From Prado023 sp963706875 (GTDB lineage: Bacteria > Actinomycetota > Actinomycetes > S36-B12 > CAIYMF01): 64,000 bases of DNA. The position numbers and the translations under genes were made by a program. Positions within the stretch are counted from its first letter, which is position 1. Each line of letters starts with the position of its first letter. A model generated the notes under the pieces. The model ran no database searches. It had not been told where the DNA came from and saw nothing but the letters and a program-made list of their open reading frames with translations. This document shows, one piece after another, positions 44,868 through 53,455 of the stretch. Location of the stretch: contig CAVPNW010000016.1 in NCBI GenBank assembly GCA_963706875.1, positions 310,001 to 374,000 of the forward strand. Reading direction: 5' to 3'.

Positions 44868-44873
44868 TACCCT
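44868..44873 (+). promoter_or_regulatory. Leaderless-type -10 hexamer of the hydrolase gene
   Basis: TACCCT ends 6 nt before GTG 44880. Confidence 0.55.
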
Positions 44874-44879
44874 CTCCCT

Positions 44880-45803
44880 GTGCCATCGACCTCCGAGCCT
44901 GCCGCGCAGTCGGGGCCGGTCAGGCACCTGCGCGTGGCCGTCTCCGGCCACCCGGGGACGCAGGTCCGGGTGGAGGTGCACCACCCGGATGCCCCCATCG
45001 TCGCCCTGTTCGAGGCCGGGCTCGGGTTGCCGATGGACGTCTGGCACCCCGTGGTCGAGAACCTGTCGGGGGTCCGATGCATCCTCACCGACCGTCCCGG
45101 GCTGGGAGGGTCGACACCCTGGCAGCACACGCCGGCGCTGGCTGACCAGGTCGCCCTGATCGGCGACGTCCTGGCCGCCTGCTCCCTGGCTCCCGGGACG
45201 CCCGTCGCGCTCGTGGGGCACTCGTACGCCGGGATCCTGGTCAAGGCCTTCGCCCGGATGCACCCCGAGCAGGTGTCGGCGCTGGTCCTGGTGGACCCGT
45301 CCCTGGCTGACCAGGAGGCCAGCACCACGACGCTCGTGGAGCAGTTCCCCGACATCGCCAGGGATCTGGCCAACCGCCTGAGCGGGATCGGGCGCTGGCT
45401 TGGCTGGGCGTTCGCCGCAGGTGGCACGGTGGGCCTGGGCGCGGGCGGACCAGCAGCCCGGTCGATAGCCCATGCCTATGGGGATCCCGAGCATCAGCAG
45501 GCCTCCATCGATGAGCTGCTGAGCATCGGGGACCAGGCCTCCGAGCTGCTGGTCCTGGCCGAGGACCATCCGCTGCCCGACGTACCGATCCTGATCGTGG
45601 GCGCCGCCCGCTGGCCGGGCCCGGTGCCGTTGCGCCGGCGCACATGGTTGGACGCCCTCGAGCAGCGCGCCGGTGAGCTGGGTCCCGGGGCGTGGGTGGT
45701 CGACATCGAGGGAGCCCACCTGCTCATGCTCGACGAACCCGAGGCCCTCGCTGGGGCAATCGCGGACGCACTCGGTCCCCTGGCCCCCCGGCCTGATCCC
45801 TAG
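44880..45803 (+). CDS. Alpha/beta hydrolase
   Basis: A 307-residue serine hydrolase. The nucleophile elbow is ALVGHSYAGILV, the oxyanion strand region includes VALFEAGLGLPMDVW, and the catalytic acid and His lie near LAEDHPLPD and VVDIEGAHLLMLDEP. The substrate is unknown. GTG 44880 is preceded by TACCCT. The gene lies on the plus strand inside the split pyrimidine operon; its stop TAG shares three bases with the stop of the convergent phosphorylase gene (CTAG 45800-45803). Confidence 0.85.
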   Translation: MPSTSEPAAQSGPVRHLRVAVSGHPGTQVRVEVHHPDAPIVALFEAGLGLPMDVWHPVVENLSGVRCILTDRPGLGGSTPWQHTPALADQVALIGDVLAACSLAPGTPVALVGHSYAGILVKAFARMHPEQVSALVLVDPSLADQEASTTTLVEQFPDIARDLANRLSGIGRWLGWAFAAGGTVGLGAGGPAARSIAHAYGDPEHQQASIDELLSIGDQASELLVLAEDHPLPDVPILIVGAARWPGPVPLRRRTWLDALEQRAGELGPGAWVVDIEGAHLLMLDEPEALAGAIADALGPLAPRPDP

Positions 45804-48301
45804 AGCGTCGCCTGCACCTCCACCACCGCGCCTGCGGGGGCATAGGCAACCTTGTTGCCCTCGATCGGCTGGCCGTCGACGACGAGGCTGGCCCGGGCGC
45901 CGGGGGCACCGGAGTTGGTGACACTGATCCGGTAGGTGGCACCACGCGCCACCCGGGTGACCTCCCAGCTCGGCACGTCGGGCCCGATCTGCGGGTCGAT
46001 GACCAGCCCGTCGTAGCCGGGCCGGACCCCCAGCAGGTACTGAGACACCGTCACGAAGTTCCAGGCCGCGGTACCGGTCAGCCAGGAGTTCTTGGCCTCA
46101 CCGTGGCGCGGTGCCTGCTTGCCGGCGATCATCTGCGCGTACACGTAGGGCTCGAGCCGGTGGACCTCGGAGATGTCCTCGCGGTACGCCGGCGTGATGC
46201 GACGGTAGTAGTCGAACGCGCGCTCGCCGCGGCCGACCATCGTCTCGGCGATGATCACCCACGGGTTGTTGTGGCAGAAGATCCCGCCGTTCTCCTTGTA
46301 GCCCGGCGGGTAGGTGGAGACCTCGCCCAGCTCGATCTTGTAGCTCGTGTACGCCGGGTACTGCAGGACCAGGCCGTGGTCGGTCCCGAGGAGCTCGGAC
46401 ACCGAGTCCAGTGCGCGCACCGCCGGGCTGCCGGCGTGCGCGGGGTCGGCCGGGTCGGTGGCCGTCAGGCCGATCCCGCCCATGATGGCCATCCCCTGGG
46501 GCTCGATCCAGATCTTGCCCTCCTCGTGGGCGTCGGTGCCGACCGGTTGGCCGTAGAAGTCGTAGGCGCGCAGGAACCATTCGCCGTCCCAGCCGTGGGC
46601 CATGACGGCCTCGCGCATCTCCTCGACGGCGGCACGGGCACGCGCGGCCACGTCGGCCAGACCGCGACGCTCCGCGATCTCGGCGTACTCCGGGCCGATC
46701 GCTGCGAACATCGCCGCGATGAACACCGACTCCGCCACGCCGCCGGCCTGGTTCTCGGTCGTCTGGAACGACTCGCCGGGCTCGGTGGAGAAGCAGTTGA
46801 GGTTCAGGCAGTCGTTCCAGTCCGCACGGCCGATGAGCGGCAGGCCGTGCGGGCCGCGGTTGGCATGAGTGAACTCGAACGAGCGCGTGAGGTGGTCGAA
46901 CAGGGGCGCGGCCTGGGCCTCGTCGTTGTCGAAGGGCACCATCTCGTCGAGGATCGACCAGTCGCCGGTCTCCTTGAGGTAGCCGGCGACGCCCAGGATC
47001 AGCCAGAGCGGGTCGTCGTTGAAGCCCGATCCGACGTCGTTGTTCCCGCGCTTGGTCAGCGGCTGGTACTGGTGGTAGGCCGAGCCGTCGGGGAACTGCG
47101 TCGCGGCGATGTCGAGGATCCGTTCGCGGGCGCGATCCGGGACGAGGTGGACGAACCCGAGCAGGTCCTGGTTCGAGTCCCGGAAGCCCATCCCGCGGCC
47201 GATCCCGGTCTCGAAGTACGAGGCCGAGCGCGACATGTTGAACGTGACCATGCACTGGTACTGGTTCCAGATGTTGACCATCCGGTCGAGCTTGGGGTCC
47301 GTGGAGCGCACCGTGTAGGTCGTGAGCAGCCGGTCCCAGTGCGCCTGCAGCTCGTCGAACGCGGCGTTCGTCTGGGCCTCGGTGGCGAACGCCGCGAGCA
47401 GCTCATGCGCCCGGGACTTCTCCACCACCTGGCCCTCGGCGATCCCCGCGGCCTCGTCAGCGGGCGCCCACTTGGCCTCGCGCGGGTTCTCGATGTAGCC
47501 CAGGACGAAGGTGAAGCTGCGCGACTGGCCCGGGGCCAGCTCGACGGCGAGGTGGTGCGAGCCGATCGGGTACCAGCCGGAGGCCACCGAGTTGGCGGCC
47601 GCACCAGCGCGAGGAACAGCGGCCTCGCCGAGCGAGTTGAAGGCCCCCACGAACGTGTCACGATCGGTGTCGAAGCCGGCGACGCGCGTGTTCACCCCGT
47701 AGACCGCGTAGTGGTCGCGGCGCTCCCGGTACTCGGTCCGGTGGTAGATCGCCGACCCGTAGGGACCGTCGAGCTCGACCTCCATCTCGGCCAGGGACAG
47801 GTTGCGCTGGTAGTTGGTCTGGTCGTCGTGGGCGTTCCAGAGGGCGAACTCCAGGAACGAGAACAGCCCGACGGACTTCGGCTGCGCGCTGTCGTTGGTC
47901 AGCGTCACCTGCTGGACCTCGGCGGTGCGCCCGAGCGGGACGAAGTACAGCACCGAGGCCGTCAGCCCGCCGCGCGATCCGGTGATCCGGGTGTAGCCCA
48001 TGCCGTGCCGGGCCTCGAAGGAGTCCAGCTCGGCCTTCACCGGCATCCACGACGGGGTCCAGACGTCCCCGCCGTCGTTGAGGTAGAAGTACCGGCCGCC
48101 GGCGTCGTTGGGGATGTTGTTGTACCGGTAGCGGGTCAGCCGGCGCATCCGGGCGTCGCGGAAGAACGTGTAGCCCCCGGCGGTGTGCGACACCAGCGAG
48201 AAGAACTCCTCGGACCCCAGGTAGTTGATCCACGGGTAGGGGGTGCGCGGGGTCGTGATGACGTACTCACGGGCCTCATCGTCGAAGTGCCCGAAGCGCA
48301 T
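45800..48301 (-). CDS. cbp: Cellobiose phosphorylase (GH94)
   Basis: Cytoplasmic enzyme of 833 residues that splits cellobiose with phosphate into glucose and glucose 1-phosphate. The sequence follows the Cellulomonas-type enzyme closely: MRFGHFDDEAREYVITTP, LWNAHDDQTNYQRNL, TGIGRGMGFRDSNQDLLGF and IGRADWNDCLNLNCFST with the catalytic Asp near residue 497. GGAGG lies 6 nt before ATG 48301, which follows the carA TGA with one base between. So it is translationally tied to carA and probably under PyrR control. No cellobiose transporter is adjacent. Confidence 0.93.
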   Translation of the reverse strand: MRFGHFDDEAREYVITTPRTPYPWINYLGSEEFFSLVSHTAGGYTFFRDARMRRLTRYRYNNIPNDAGGRYFYLNDGGDVWTPSWMPVKAELDSFEARHGMGYTRITGSRGGLTASVLYFVPLGRTAEVQQVTLTNDSAQPKSVGLFSFLEFALWNAHDDQTNYQRNLSLAEMEVELDGPYGSAIYHRTEYRERRDHYAVYGVNTRVAGFDTDRDTFVGAFNSLGEAAVPRAGAAANSVASGWYPIGSHHLAVELAPGQSRSFTFVLGYIENPREAKWAPADEAAGIAEGQVVEKSRAHELLAAFATEAQTNAAFDELQAHWDRLLTTYTVRSTDPKLDRMVNIWNQYQCMVTFNMSRSASYFETGIGRGMGFRDSNQDLLGFVHLVPDRARERILDIAATQFPDGSAYHQYQPLTKRGNNDVGSGFNDDPLWLILGVAGYLKETGDWSILDEMVPFDNDEAQAAPLFDHLTRSFEFTHANRGPHGLPLIGRADWNDCLNLNCFSTEPGESFQTTENQAGGVAESVFIAAMFAAIGPEYAEIAERRGLADVAARARAAVEEMREAVMAHGWDGEWFLRAYDFYGQPVGTDAHEEGKIWIEPQGMAIMGGIGLTATDPADPAHAGSPAVRALDSVSELLGTDHGLVLQYPAYTSYKIELGEVSTYPPGYKENGGIFCHNNPWVIIAETMVGRGERAFDYYRRITPAYREDISEVHRLEPYVYAQMIAGKQAPRHGEAKNSWLTGTAAWNFVTVSQYLLGVRPGYDGLVIDPQIGPDVPSWEVTRVARGATYRISVTNSGAPGARASLVVDGQPIEGNKVAYAPAGAVVEVQATL

Positions 48302-48302
48302 G

Positions 48303-49445
48303 TCATGCCTCCATGAGTTCAGCGAAGCGATCGAAGAGGTAGGCCGAGTCGTGCGGCCCGGCGGCCGCCTCCGGGTGGTACTGCACGGAGAAGGCTGGCA
48401 CATCCAGGCAGCGGAGTCCTTCGACGACGTCGTCGTTGAGGCAGACGTGGCTGACCTCCACGCGGCCGAACTCCGTGTCGGACACCTCGTCCAGGGGGGC
48501 GTCGACGGCGAACCCATGGTTGTGGGCGGTGATCTCGACGCGCCCGGTGGCGCGGTCGGACACCGGCTGGTTGATGCCGCGGTGACCGTAGCCGAGCTTG
48601 TAGGTGCCGAAGCCCAGGGCCCGGCCGAGGATCTGGTTGCCGAAGCAGATGCCGAACACCGGGATCCGCCCGGCCAGCAGGGCCCGCACCTGGGCCACAG
48701 CGTGGTCGGCGGTCGCCGGGTCGCCGGGGCCGTTGGAGAAGAACACCCCGACCGGACCCTCGATCCCGCGAGCACGTGCGACCAGGTCCTCCGGCGAGAT
48801 CCCCGCGGGCAGGACATGCACCCGCATCCCCCGCTCGGCCATCCGCACGGGTGTCATCGCCTTGATCCCGAGGTCGACGGCCAGGACGGTGGCCACCTGC
48901 GCACCCACCGCCTCGATGACGTACTCCTGGGCCGTGGTCACCTCGGCGGTCAGGTCGGCACCGGCCATCGGCGGGCTGGCCATCACGGCCGCGTGCATCG
49001 AGGCGAACCCCTGCTCTGCCGCTTCGCCGGAGAAGATCCCGGCTCGCATCGCCCCACGGTCGCGCAGGTGCCTGGTCAGCGCCCGGGTGTCGACACCGCT
49101 GATCCCGACAACGCCGTAGCGCTCGAGCTCCTCGTCCAGGGAGCGCACGGAGCGCCAGTTGGACGCCCGGCGCGCGGGGTCACGCACGACGTACCCGGCG
49201 ACCCAGATCCGCCCCGACTCCGGGTCCTCGTCGTTGACGCCGGTGTTGCCGATGTGCGGCGCGGTCATGACGACCACCTGGCGGTGGTAGGACGGGTCGG
49301 TCAGAGTCTCCTGGTAGCCGGACATGCCGGTGGAGAAGACGGCCTCGCCCACGGTCGTGCCGATCGCGCCGTAGGCCTGGCCGGTGAACGTCCGGCCATC
49401 CTCGAGCACGAGGACCGCGGTGCTGGGTGCGTGGGTGTGGGTCAT
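48303..49445 (-). CDS. carA: Carbamoyl-phosphate synthase small subunit
   Basis: Glutaminase subunit of 380 residues that feeds ammonia to CarB. The N-terminal block is LVLEDGRTFTGQAYG and TGMSGYQETLTDPSY. The glutaminase triad Cys is in FGICFGNQILGRALG and the His in SVQYHPEAAAGPHD. It follows the membrane protein gene by 31 nt in the pyrR operon. carB does not follow directly, which is unusual for actinobacteria. Confidence 0.96.
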   Translation of the reverse strand: MTHTHAPSTAVLVLEDGRTFTGQAYGAIGTTVGEAVFSTGMSGYQETLTDPSYHRQVVVMTAPHIGNTGVNDEDPESGRIWVAGYVVRDPARRASNWRSVRSLDEELERYGVVGISGVDTRALTRHLRDRGAMRAGIFSGEAAEQGFASMHAAVMASPPMAGADLTAEVTTAQEYVIEAVGAQVATVLAVDLGIKAMTPVRMAERGMRVHVLPAGISPEDLVARARGIEGPVGVFFSNGPGDPATADHAVAQVRALLAGRIPVFGICFGNQILGRALGFGTYKLGYGHRGINQPVSDRATGRVEITAHNHGFAVDAPLDEVSDTEFGRVEVSHVCLNDDVVEGLRCLDVPAFSVQYHPEAAAGPHDSAYLFDRFAELMEA

Positions 49446-49476
49446 CGGGGGCCTCCCGTTGCGTGGGACCGGATCA

Positions 49477-50034
49477 TCAGCTGGCCTCGGAGGTCGGGAC
49501 CAGCGCGGACAGGGCGCTGGCCGTGGCGATGTGCTGGTCGGGGTCGTCGGCCCGGAAGCCGGTGTCGACCTCGTGGTCGCCGAGCTGCCAGGTGATCAGG
49601 ATCAGCCCGCCGGCCTCGAAGGCCCTCTGCGCCTGGCCGGAACCCAGGCGCACCGCACGCAGGTCGGACCGCGGGATCCAGAGGTCCACCTCACCCACCC
49701 GTTGGATCAGCACGCCGTCGTCGGCGACGCGCAGCACCGCACGGCCCCGGTGGCCCAGCCCGTGCGCCACGATCCGGTCCAGGAGGTCACCGGAGGTGGT
49801 GGTGGCGACGTACTGCCCGGCGACCCCGGGCTCGGAGCCCCCGGCCAGCGCGTCCGCCGGCGCCGACGCCGGCGCGGGGATGTCGGCCTGCCGTGCCTCA
49901 CGGGCCCGCCAGCCGCGCAGCATCCCCCAGACGCCCAGGCCGATCACGGCCAGCACCAGCACGCTCAGCAGCAGGCGGGGGCCCCAGTCGGTGACCGGCG
50001 CCGACTCCGCGGCGAGGATCGAGGCGGGGATCAC
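49477..50034 (-). CDS. Membrane protein with PH-like domain (pyrC-carA linker gene)
   Basis: A 185-residue protein with one N-terminal membrane helix (LLLSVLVLAVIGLGVWGML), a Pro/Ala linker and a soluble C-terminal domain of about 110 residues. A similarly placed gene (Rv1382 in Mycobacterium tuberculosis) lies between pyrC and carA in many actinobacteria. Function unknown. GTG 50034 overlaps the pyrC stop (GTGA). Confidence 0.8.
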   Translation of the reverse strand: MIPASILAAESAPVTDWGPRLLLSVLVLAVIGLGVWGMLRGWRAREARQADIPAPASAPADALAGGSEPGVAGQYVATTTSGDLLDRIVAHGLGHRGRAVLRVADDGVLIQRVGEVDLWIPRSDLRAVRLGSGQAQRAFEAGGLILITWQLGDHEVDTGFRADDPDQHIATASALSALVPTSEAS

Positions 50035-51329
50035 CTGTGCTCCACCAGGGCCCGATCGAGCACGGTGGGGCGGCCCCGCAGGAAGGTGGCCACGACGGGT
50101 GCCGGCAGGTCACGCCCGGCGTACGGGTTGTTTCGGCTCTTCGAGGCCGATCCCGCTGACTCCACCGTCGCGCGGACTGAGGGGTCGACCAGGACGAGGT
50201 TCGCCGGCTCCCCCGCGGCTATCGGGCGGCCATGACCGGCGCGGCGGCCGATCGCCGCCGGGCGCACGGACATCGCCTGAGCCACCCCGGCCCAGTCCAG
50301 CAGGCCGGGGAGCACCATCGTGTCGATGACCACCGCCAGTGCCTGCTCCAGGCCGAGCATGCCGAAGGCGGCAGCGGCCCACTCGCACTCCTTGTCCTCC
50401 ATCGGGTGCGGTGCGTGGTCCGTGGCGACGATGTCGATGGTCCCGTCGGCCAGGCCGGCGCGGACCGCCGCGACGTCCTCGGCGCGGCGCAAGGGCGGGT
50501 TGACCTTGAAGACCGGGTCGTACGTGGCGGCGAGGTCCTCGGACAGCAGCAGGTGGTGGGGGGTGACCTCGGCGGTCACGTCGATCCCGCGGGACTTCGC
50601 CCAGCGGATGATCTCCACCGACCCGGCGGTGGAGACGTGGCAGACGTGCAGGCGGGATCCGACATGCTCGGCCAGGAGGACATCGCGAGCGATGATCGCC
50701 TCCTCGGCGACCGCGGGCCAGCCGCGCAGGCCGAGGCGGCCGGACAGCTCGCCCTCGTTCATCTGGGCGTCCTCGGTCAGCCGGGGCTCCTGGGAGTGCT
50801 GGGCGATGACCCCATCGAAGGCCTTCACGTACTCCAGCGCACGGCGCATGAGGACCGCATCGGAGACGCACCTGCCGTCATCGGAGAACACCCGGACGCG
50901 TGCGTCGGAGTCCGCCATGGCCCCGAGCTCGGCCAGCTGCTGCCCGCCGAGGCCGACGGTGACTGCCCCCACGGGGAACACGTCGACCAGGCCTGCACGC
51001 TTGCCCAGGTGCCAGACCTGCTCGACGACGCCGGCCGTGTCCGCCACAGGATCGGTGTTGGCCATGGCATGGACGGCGGTGAAGCCGCCCAGGGCCGCGG
51101 CCCGCGACCCGGTCAGGACCGTCTCCGCGTCCTCCCGCCCCGGCTCGCGCAGGTGCGTGTGCAGGTCCACGAGGCCCGGCAGGGCGATGAGCCCCTCGGC
51201 GTCGATCACGGTCGCGCCGTCGGCAGACAGCGACCCGGCCGCGCCGATCGCGGCAATCGTCGGGCCCTCGATGCGCAGGTCGACGGCCTGCCCGCCCACG
51301 GGGCGAACGCCGGTGATCAGGTACGTCAT
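50031..51329 (-). CDS. pyrC: Dihydroorotase
   Basis: Zinc amidohydrolase of 432 residues that closes carbamoyl aspartate to dihydroorotate. Metal ligands are in LVDLHTHLREPGREDAET. HSQEPRLTEDAQMNEG, RLHVCHVSTAGSVEII and IVATDHAPHPMEDKECEW are further conserved sites. It is the class I bacterial enzyme. The ATG overlaps the pyrB stop (ATGA). Confidence 0.96.
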   Translation of the reverse strand: MTYLITGVRPVGGQAVDLRIEGPTIAAIGAAGSLSADGATVIDAEGLIALPGLVDLHTHLREPGREDAETVLTGSRAAALGGFTAVHAMANTDPVADTAGVVEQVWHLGKRAGLVDVFPVGAVTVGLGGQQLAELGAMADSDARVRVFSDDGRCVSDAVLMRRALEYVKAFDGVIAQHSQEPRLTEDAQMNEGELSGRLGLRGWPAVAEEAIIARDVLLAEHVGSRLHVCHVSTAGSVEIIRWAKSRGIDVTAEVTPHHLLLSEDLAATYDPVFKVNPPLRRAEDVAAVRAGLADGTIDIVATDHAPHPMEDKECEWAAAAFGMLGLEQALAVVIDTMVLPGLLDWAGVAQAMSVRPAAIGRRAGHGRPIAAGEPANLVLVDPSVRATVESAGSASKSRNNPYAGRDLPAPVVATFLRGRPTVLDRALVEHR

Positions 51330-52258
51330 GAGCGTCCTCCGAGGAGCAGGTAGAGCACGGCCATCCGGATGCTCACGCCGTTGGTGACCTGTTCGACGAT
51401 CACCGAGCGGGAGCCGTCGGCGACCTCCGCGGTGATCTCCATGCCGCGGTTCATCGGCCCGGGGTGCATCACGATCGCGTGCCCGGGCAGCATGCCGGCG
51501 CGGCGGGAGTCCAGGCCGTAGCGGCGGGAGTACTCCCGCTCGCTGGGGAAGAAGGCTGCGCCCATCCGCTCACGCTGCACGCGCAGCATCATCACCGCAT
51601 CGGAGTCGGGCAGCGGTGCGTCGAGGTCGTAGGAGACCTCGCAGGGCCAGGTCTCCACCCCCACCGGAAGCAGGGTCGGCGGCGCCACCAGGGTGACATG
51701 CGCACCCAGTGTGTGCAGCAGCAGCACGTTGGAGCGGGCCACCCGCGAGTGCAGGACGTCCCCGACGATGGTCACCCGTCGGCCCGCGAGGTCCCCCTCA
51801 CCACCTGCGAGGTGCTCGCGCATCGTGAAGGCGTCGAGCAGGGCCTGGGTGGGGTGCTCGTGGGTCCCGTCGCCGGCGTTGACCACCGCCGCCTCGATCC
51901 ACCCGGAGTTCGCCAGGCGGTGGGGTGCACCACTGGCACCGTGGCGGATGACCACGCCGTCGGCGCCCATCGCCTGCAGGGTCATCGCGGTGTCCTTGAG
52001 GCTCTCGCCCTTCGAGACGCTCGAGCCCTTGGCCGAGAAGTTGATGACGTCGGCGGACAGCCGCTTGGCAGCCGCCTCGAACGAGATGCGGGTCCGCGTG
52101 GAGTCCTCGAAGAAGAGGTTCACGACCGTGCGCCCGCGCAGGGTGGGCAGCTTCTTGACCTCCCGGGTGCTGACCGCGGCCAGCTCGCGGGCGGTGTCCA
52201 GGACCAGGACCGCGTCGTCGTGGGTCAGGTCGGCGGCCGAGAGCAGGTGACGCTTCAT
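51326..52258 (-). CDS. pyrB: Aspartate carbamoyltransferase catalytic subunit
   Basis: First committed step of pyrimidine synthesis; 310 residues. The carbamoyl-phosphate site is FFEDSTRTRISFE, and HPTQALLDAFTM and MHPGPMNRGMEI are conserved. No regulatory subunit is present. The ATG overlaps the pyrR stop (ATGA). Confidence 0.97.
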   Translation of the reverse strand: MKRHLLSAADLTHDDAVLVLDTARELAAVSTREVKKLPTLRGRTVVNLFFEDSTRTRISFEAAAKRLSADVINFSAKGSSVSKGESLKDTAMTLQAMGADGVVIRHGASGAPHRLANSGWIEAAVVNAGDGTHEHPTQALLDAFTMREHLAGGEGDLAGRRVTIVGDVLHSRVARSNVLLLHTLGAHVTLVAPPTLLPVGVETWPCEVSYDLDAPLPDSDAVMMLRVQRERMGAAFFPSEREYSRRYGLDSRRAGMLPGHAIVMHPGPMNRGMEITAEVADGSRSVIVEQVTNGVSIRMAVLYLLLGGRS

Positions 52259-52791
52259 GCGTCCTCCCCGATGATGACCTCGTCGGTGCCGTCGATCTCG
52301 GCGACGCGGACCTGAACCGACTCTCGAAGCGACGTGGGGACGTTCTTGCCCACGTAGTCGGCGCGGATCGGGAACTCGCGGTGACCGCGGTCGATGAGCA
52401 CAGCCAGGCGCACGGCCCGGGGCCGTCCGAGCTCGGAGAGGGCATCCAGCGCCGCACGTACGCTGCGGCCGCTGAACAGCACGTCATCGACGAGGACCAC
52501 GGTCCGCCCGTCGATCCCGCCCGCGGGTACGTCCGTGCGCTCAAGCGCGCGGGCCGGGCGCAGCCGCAGGTCGTCGCGGAACATCGTGATGTCCAGGGAA
52601 CCCACAGGCGGTGCGGTCCCCGGCTCGATCGCGGCGATGCGCTCGGCGATGCGGTGGGCCAGGGGCACCCCACGGCTCGGGATGCCCAACAGGACGAGGT
52701 TGTCCGCGCCCTTCTCCCGTTCCAGGATCTCGTGGGCGATCCGCGACAGTGCGCGGGTGATGTCGGACTGATCGAGCACGCGGGTGGGCAC
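52255..52791 (-). CDS. pyrR: PyrR, pyrimidine operon regulator/uracil phosphoribosyltransferase
   Basis: RNA-binding regulator of 178 residues that in its UMP-bound form binds hairpins in pyr mRNAs. The PRPP motif is VVLVDDVLFSGRSVRAALDA. GIPSRGVPLAHRIAERI and VDITRFRDD-like LDITMFRDDLR are present. GTG 52791 lies 5 nt after AAGGAG, the 3' arm of the hairpin; GTG 52797 is too close to that site. The hairpin would hide the ribosome site and so limit translation of the whole operon, as established for Mycobacterium smegmatis. Confidence 0.95.
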   Translation of the reverse strand: MPTRVLDQSDITRALSRIAHEILEREKGADNLVLLGIPSRGVPLAHRIAERIAAIEPGTAPPVGSLDITMFRDDLRLRPARALERTDVPAGGIDGRTVVLVDDVLFSGRSVRAALDALSELGRPRAVRLAVLIDRGHREFPIRADYVGKNVPTSLRESVQVRVAEIDGTDEVIIGEDA

Positions 52792-52796
52792 GCCCA

Positions 52797-52832
52797 CTCC
52801 TTCCCCGCCTCACGGGACGGTCGTTAAAGGAG
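52797..52832 (-). promoter_or_regulatory. PyrR-binding RNA hairpin upstream of pyrR
   Basis: On the minus strand: CTCCTT, TAACGA, stem CCGTC, hexaloop CCGTGA, GGCGG, GG, AAGGAG. CTCCTT pairs with the ribosome site AAGGAG, and CCGTC with GGCGG. The loop fits CNGNGA. Confidence 0.9.
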
Positions 52833-52858
52833 GTCGTCGGGGGTCGACGTCGCGACCC

Positions 52859-52864
52859 ATCCTA
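52859..52864 (-). promoter_or_regulatory. -10 element of the pyrR operon
   Basis: TAGGAT on the minus strand. Transcription would start near 52852, about 60 nt before GTG 52791, and include the whole hairpin. No good -35 is seen. Confidence 0.55.
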
Positions 52865-52901
52865 ATGGGACCGGTTGCCCTGGAAGCGGGGACCCGCGGG
52901 A

Positions 52902-53390
52902 TCAGTCGACGATGCGCCGGGCGTCGGGGTTCAGCACGCCCCAGGCGACGAGCTGGTCGGCCAGGGCCCCGGGGGCCTCGTCGTAGATCACAGCCAGTGT
53001 GCGCAGGTCGTCCTGGCGGATGGACAGGATGCGGCCGTTGTAGTCCCCGCGCTGCGCCTGGATCGCCGCGACGTAGCGGGCCAACGGCCCTGCCTTGTCC
53101 GCGGGCACCTGGCCGAGGCGCTCAAGGTCGATGACGAGCTTCGGCGGGGGCTCGCTGATCGCCGTGGAGGCCGGCTCAGGGAGGAGCTCTGCCATCGGCA
53201 CGCCGTAGAACTCAGCGAGCTCGGCCAGTCGCTGCACAGTCACGGCGCGATCGCCGCGCTCGTAGGACCCGACGACGACGGCCTTCCAGGCACCCTGCGA
53301 CTTGGCCTCGACACCCTGCAGGGACAGGCCTTGCTGGTTGCGCACTGCGCGCAGCTTCGCGCCCAGGGCCTTCGCGTACTCGTTCGACAT
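52902..53390 (-). CDS. bldD: Transcriptional regulator BldD
   Basis: Developmental repressor of 162 residues that dimerises through cyclic di-GMP. The N-terminal helix-turn-helix is LGAKLRAVRNQQGLSLQGVE to GSYERGDRAVTVQRL (residues 9-54). The c-di-GMP motif RGD-X8-RQDD is intact: Arg114-Asp116 and Arg125-Asp128. A promoter with a BldD-like box lies directly upstream, suggesting self-repression as in Streptomyces. Confidence 0.96.
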   Translation of the reverse strand: MSNEYAKALGAKLRAVRNQQGLSLQGVEAKSQGAWKAVVVGSYERGDRAVTVQRLAELAEFYGVPMAELLPEPASTAISEPPPKLVIDLERLGQVPADKAGPLARYVAAIQAQRGDYNGRILSIRQDDLRTLAVIYDEAPGALADQLVAWGVLNPDARRIVD

Positions 53391-53413
53391 CGCCGCTCCT
53401 CACGTCTCTCGTC

Positions 53414-53442
53414 AGGTTACGGAGAGTGACGGTAGGATGCAA
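53414..53442 (-). promoter_or_regulatory. bldD promoter with BldD-like operator
   Basis: On the minus strand TTGCAT (53442-53437), 17 nt, then TAACCT (53419-53414). TCACTCTCCGTAA at 53429-53417 matches the BldD box TNACNCWGNGTNA at all but one defined base and overlaps the -10. Confidence 0.7.
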
Positions 53443-53455
53443 CTCAGGGAGCGTC

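Noticed and set aside
46103..48316. 737-residue plus-strand open frame opposite cellobiose phosphorylase
   Set aside because: Antisense to a strongly conserved GH94 gene; no motif seen.
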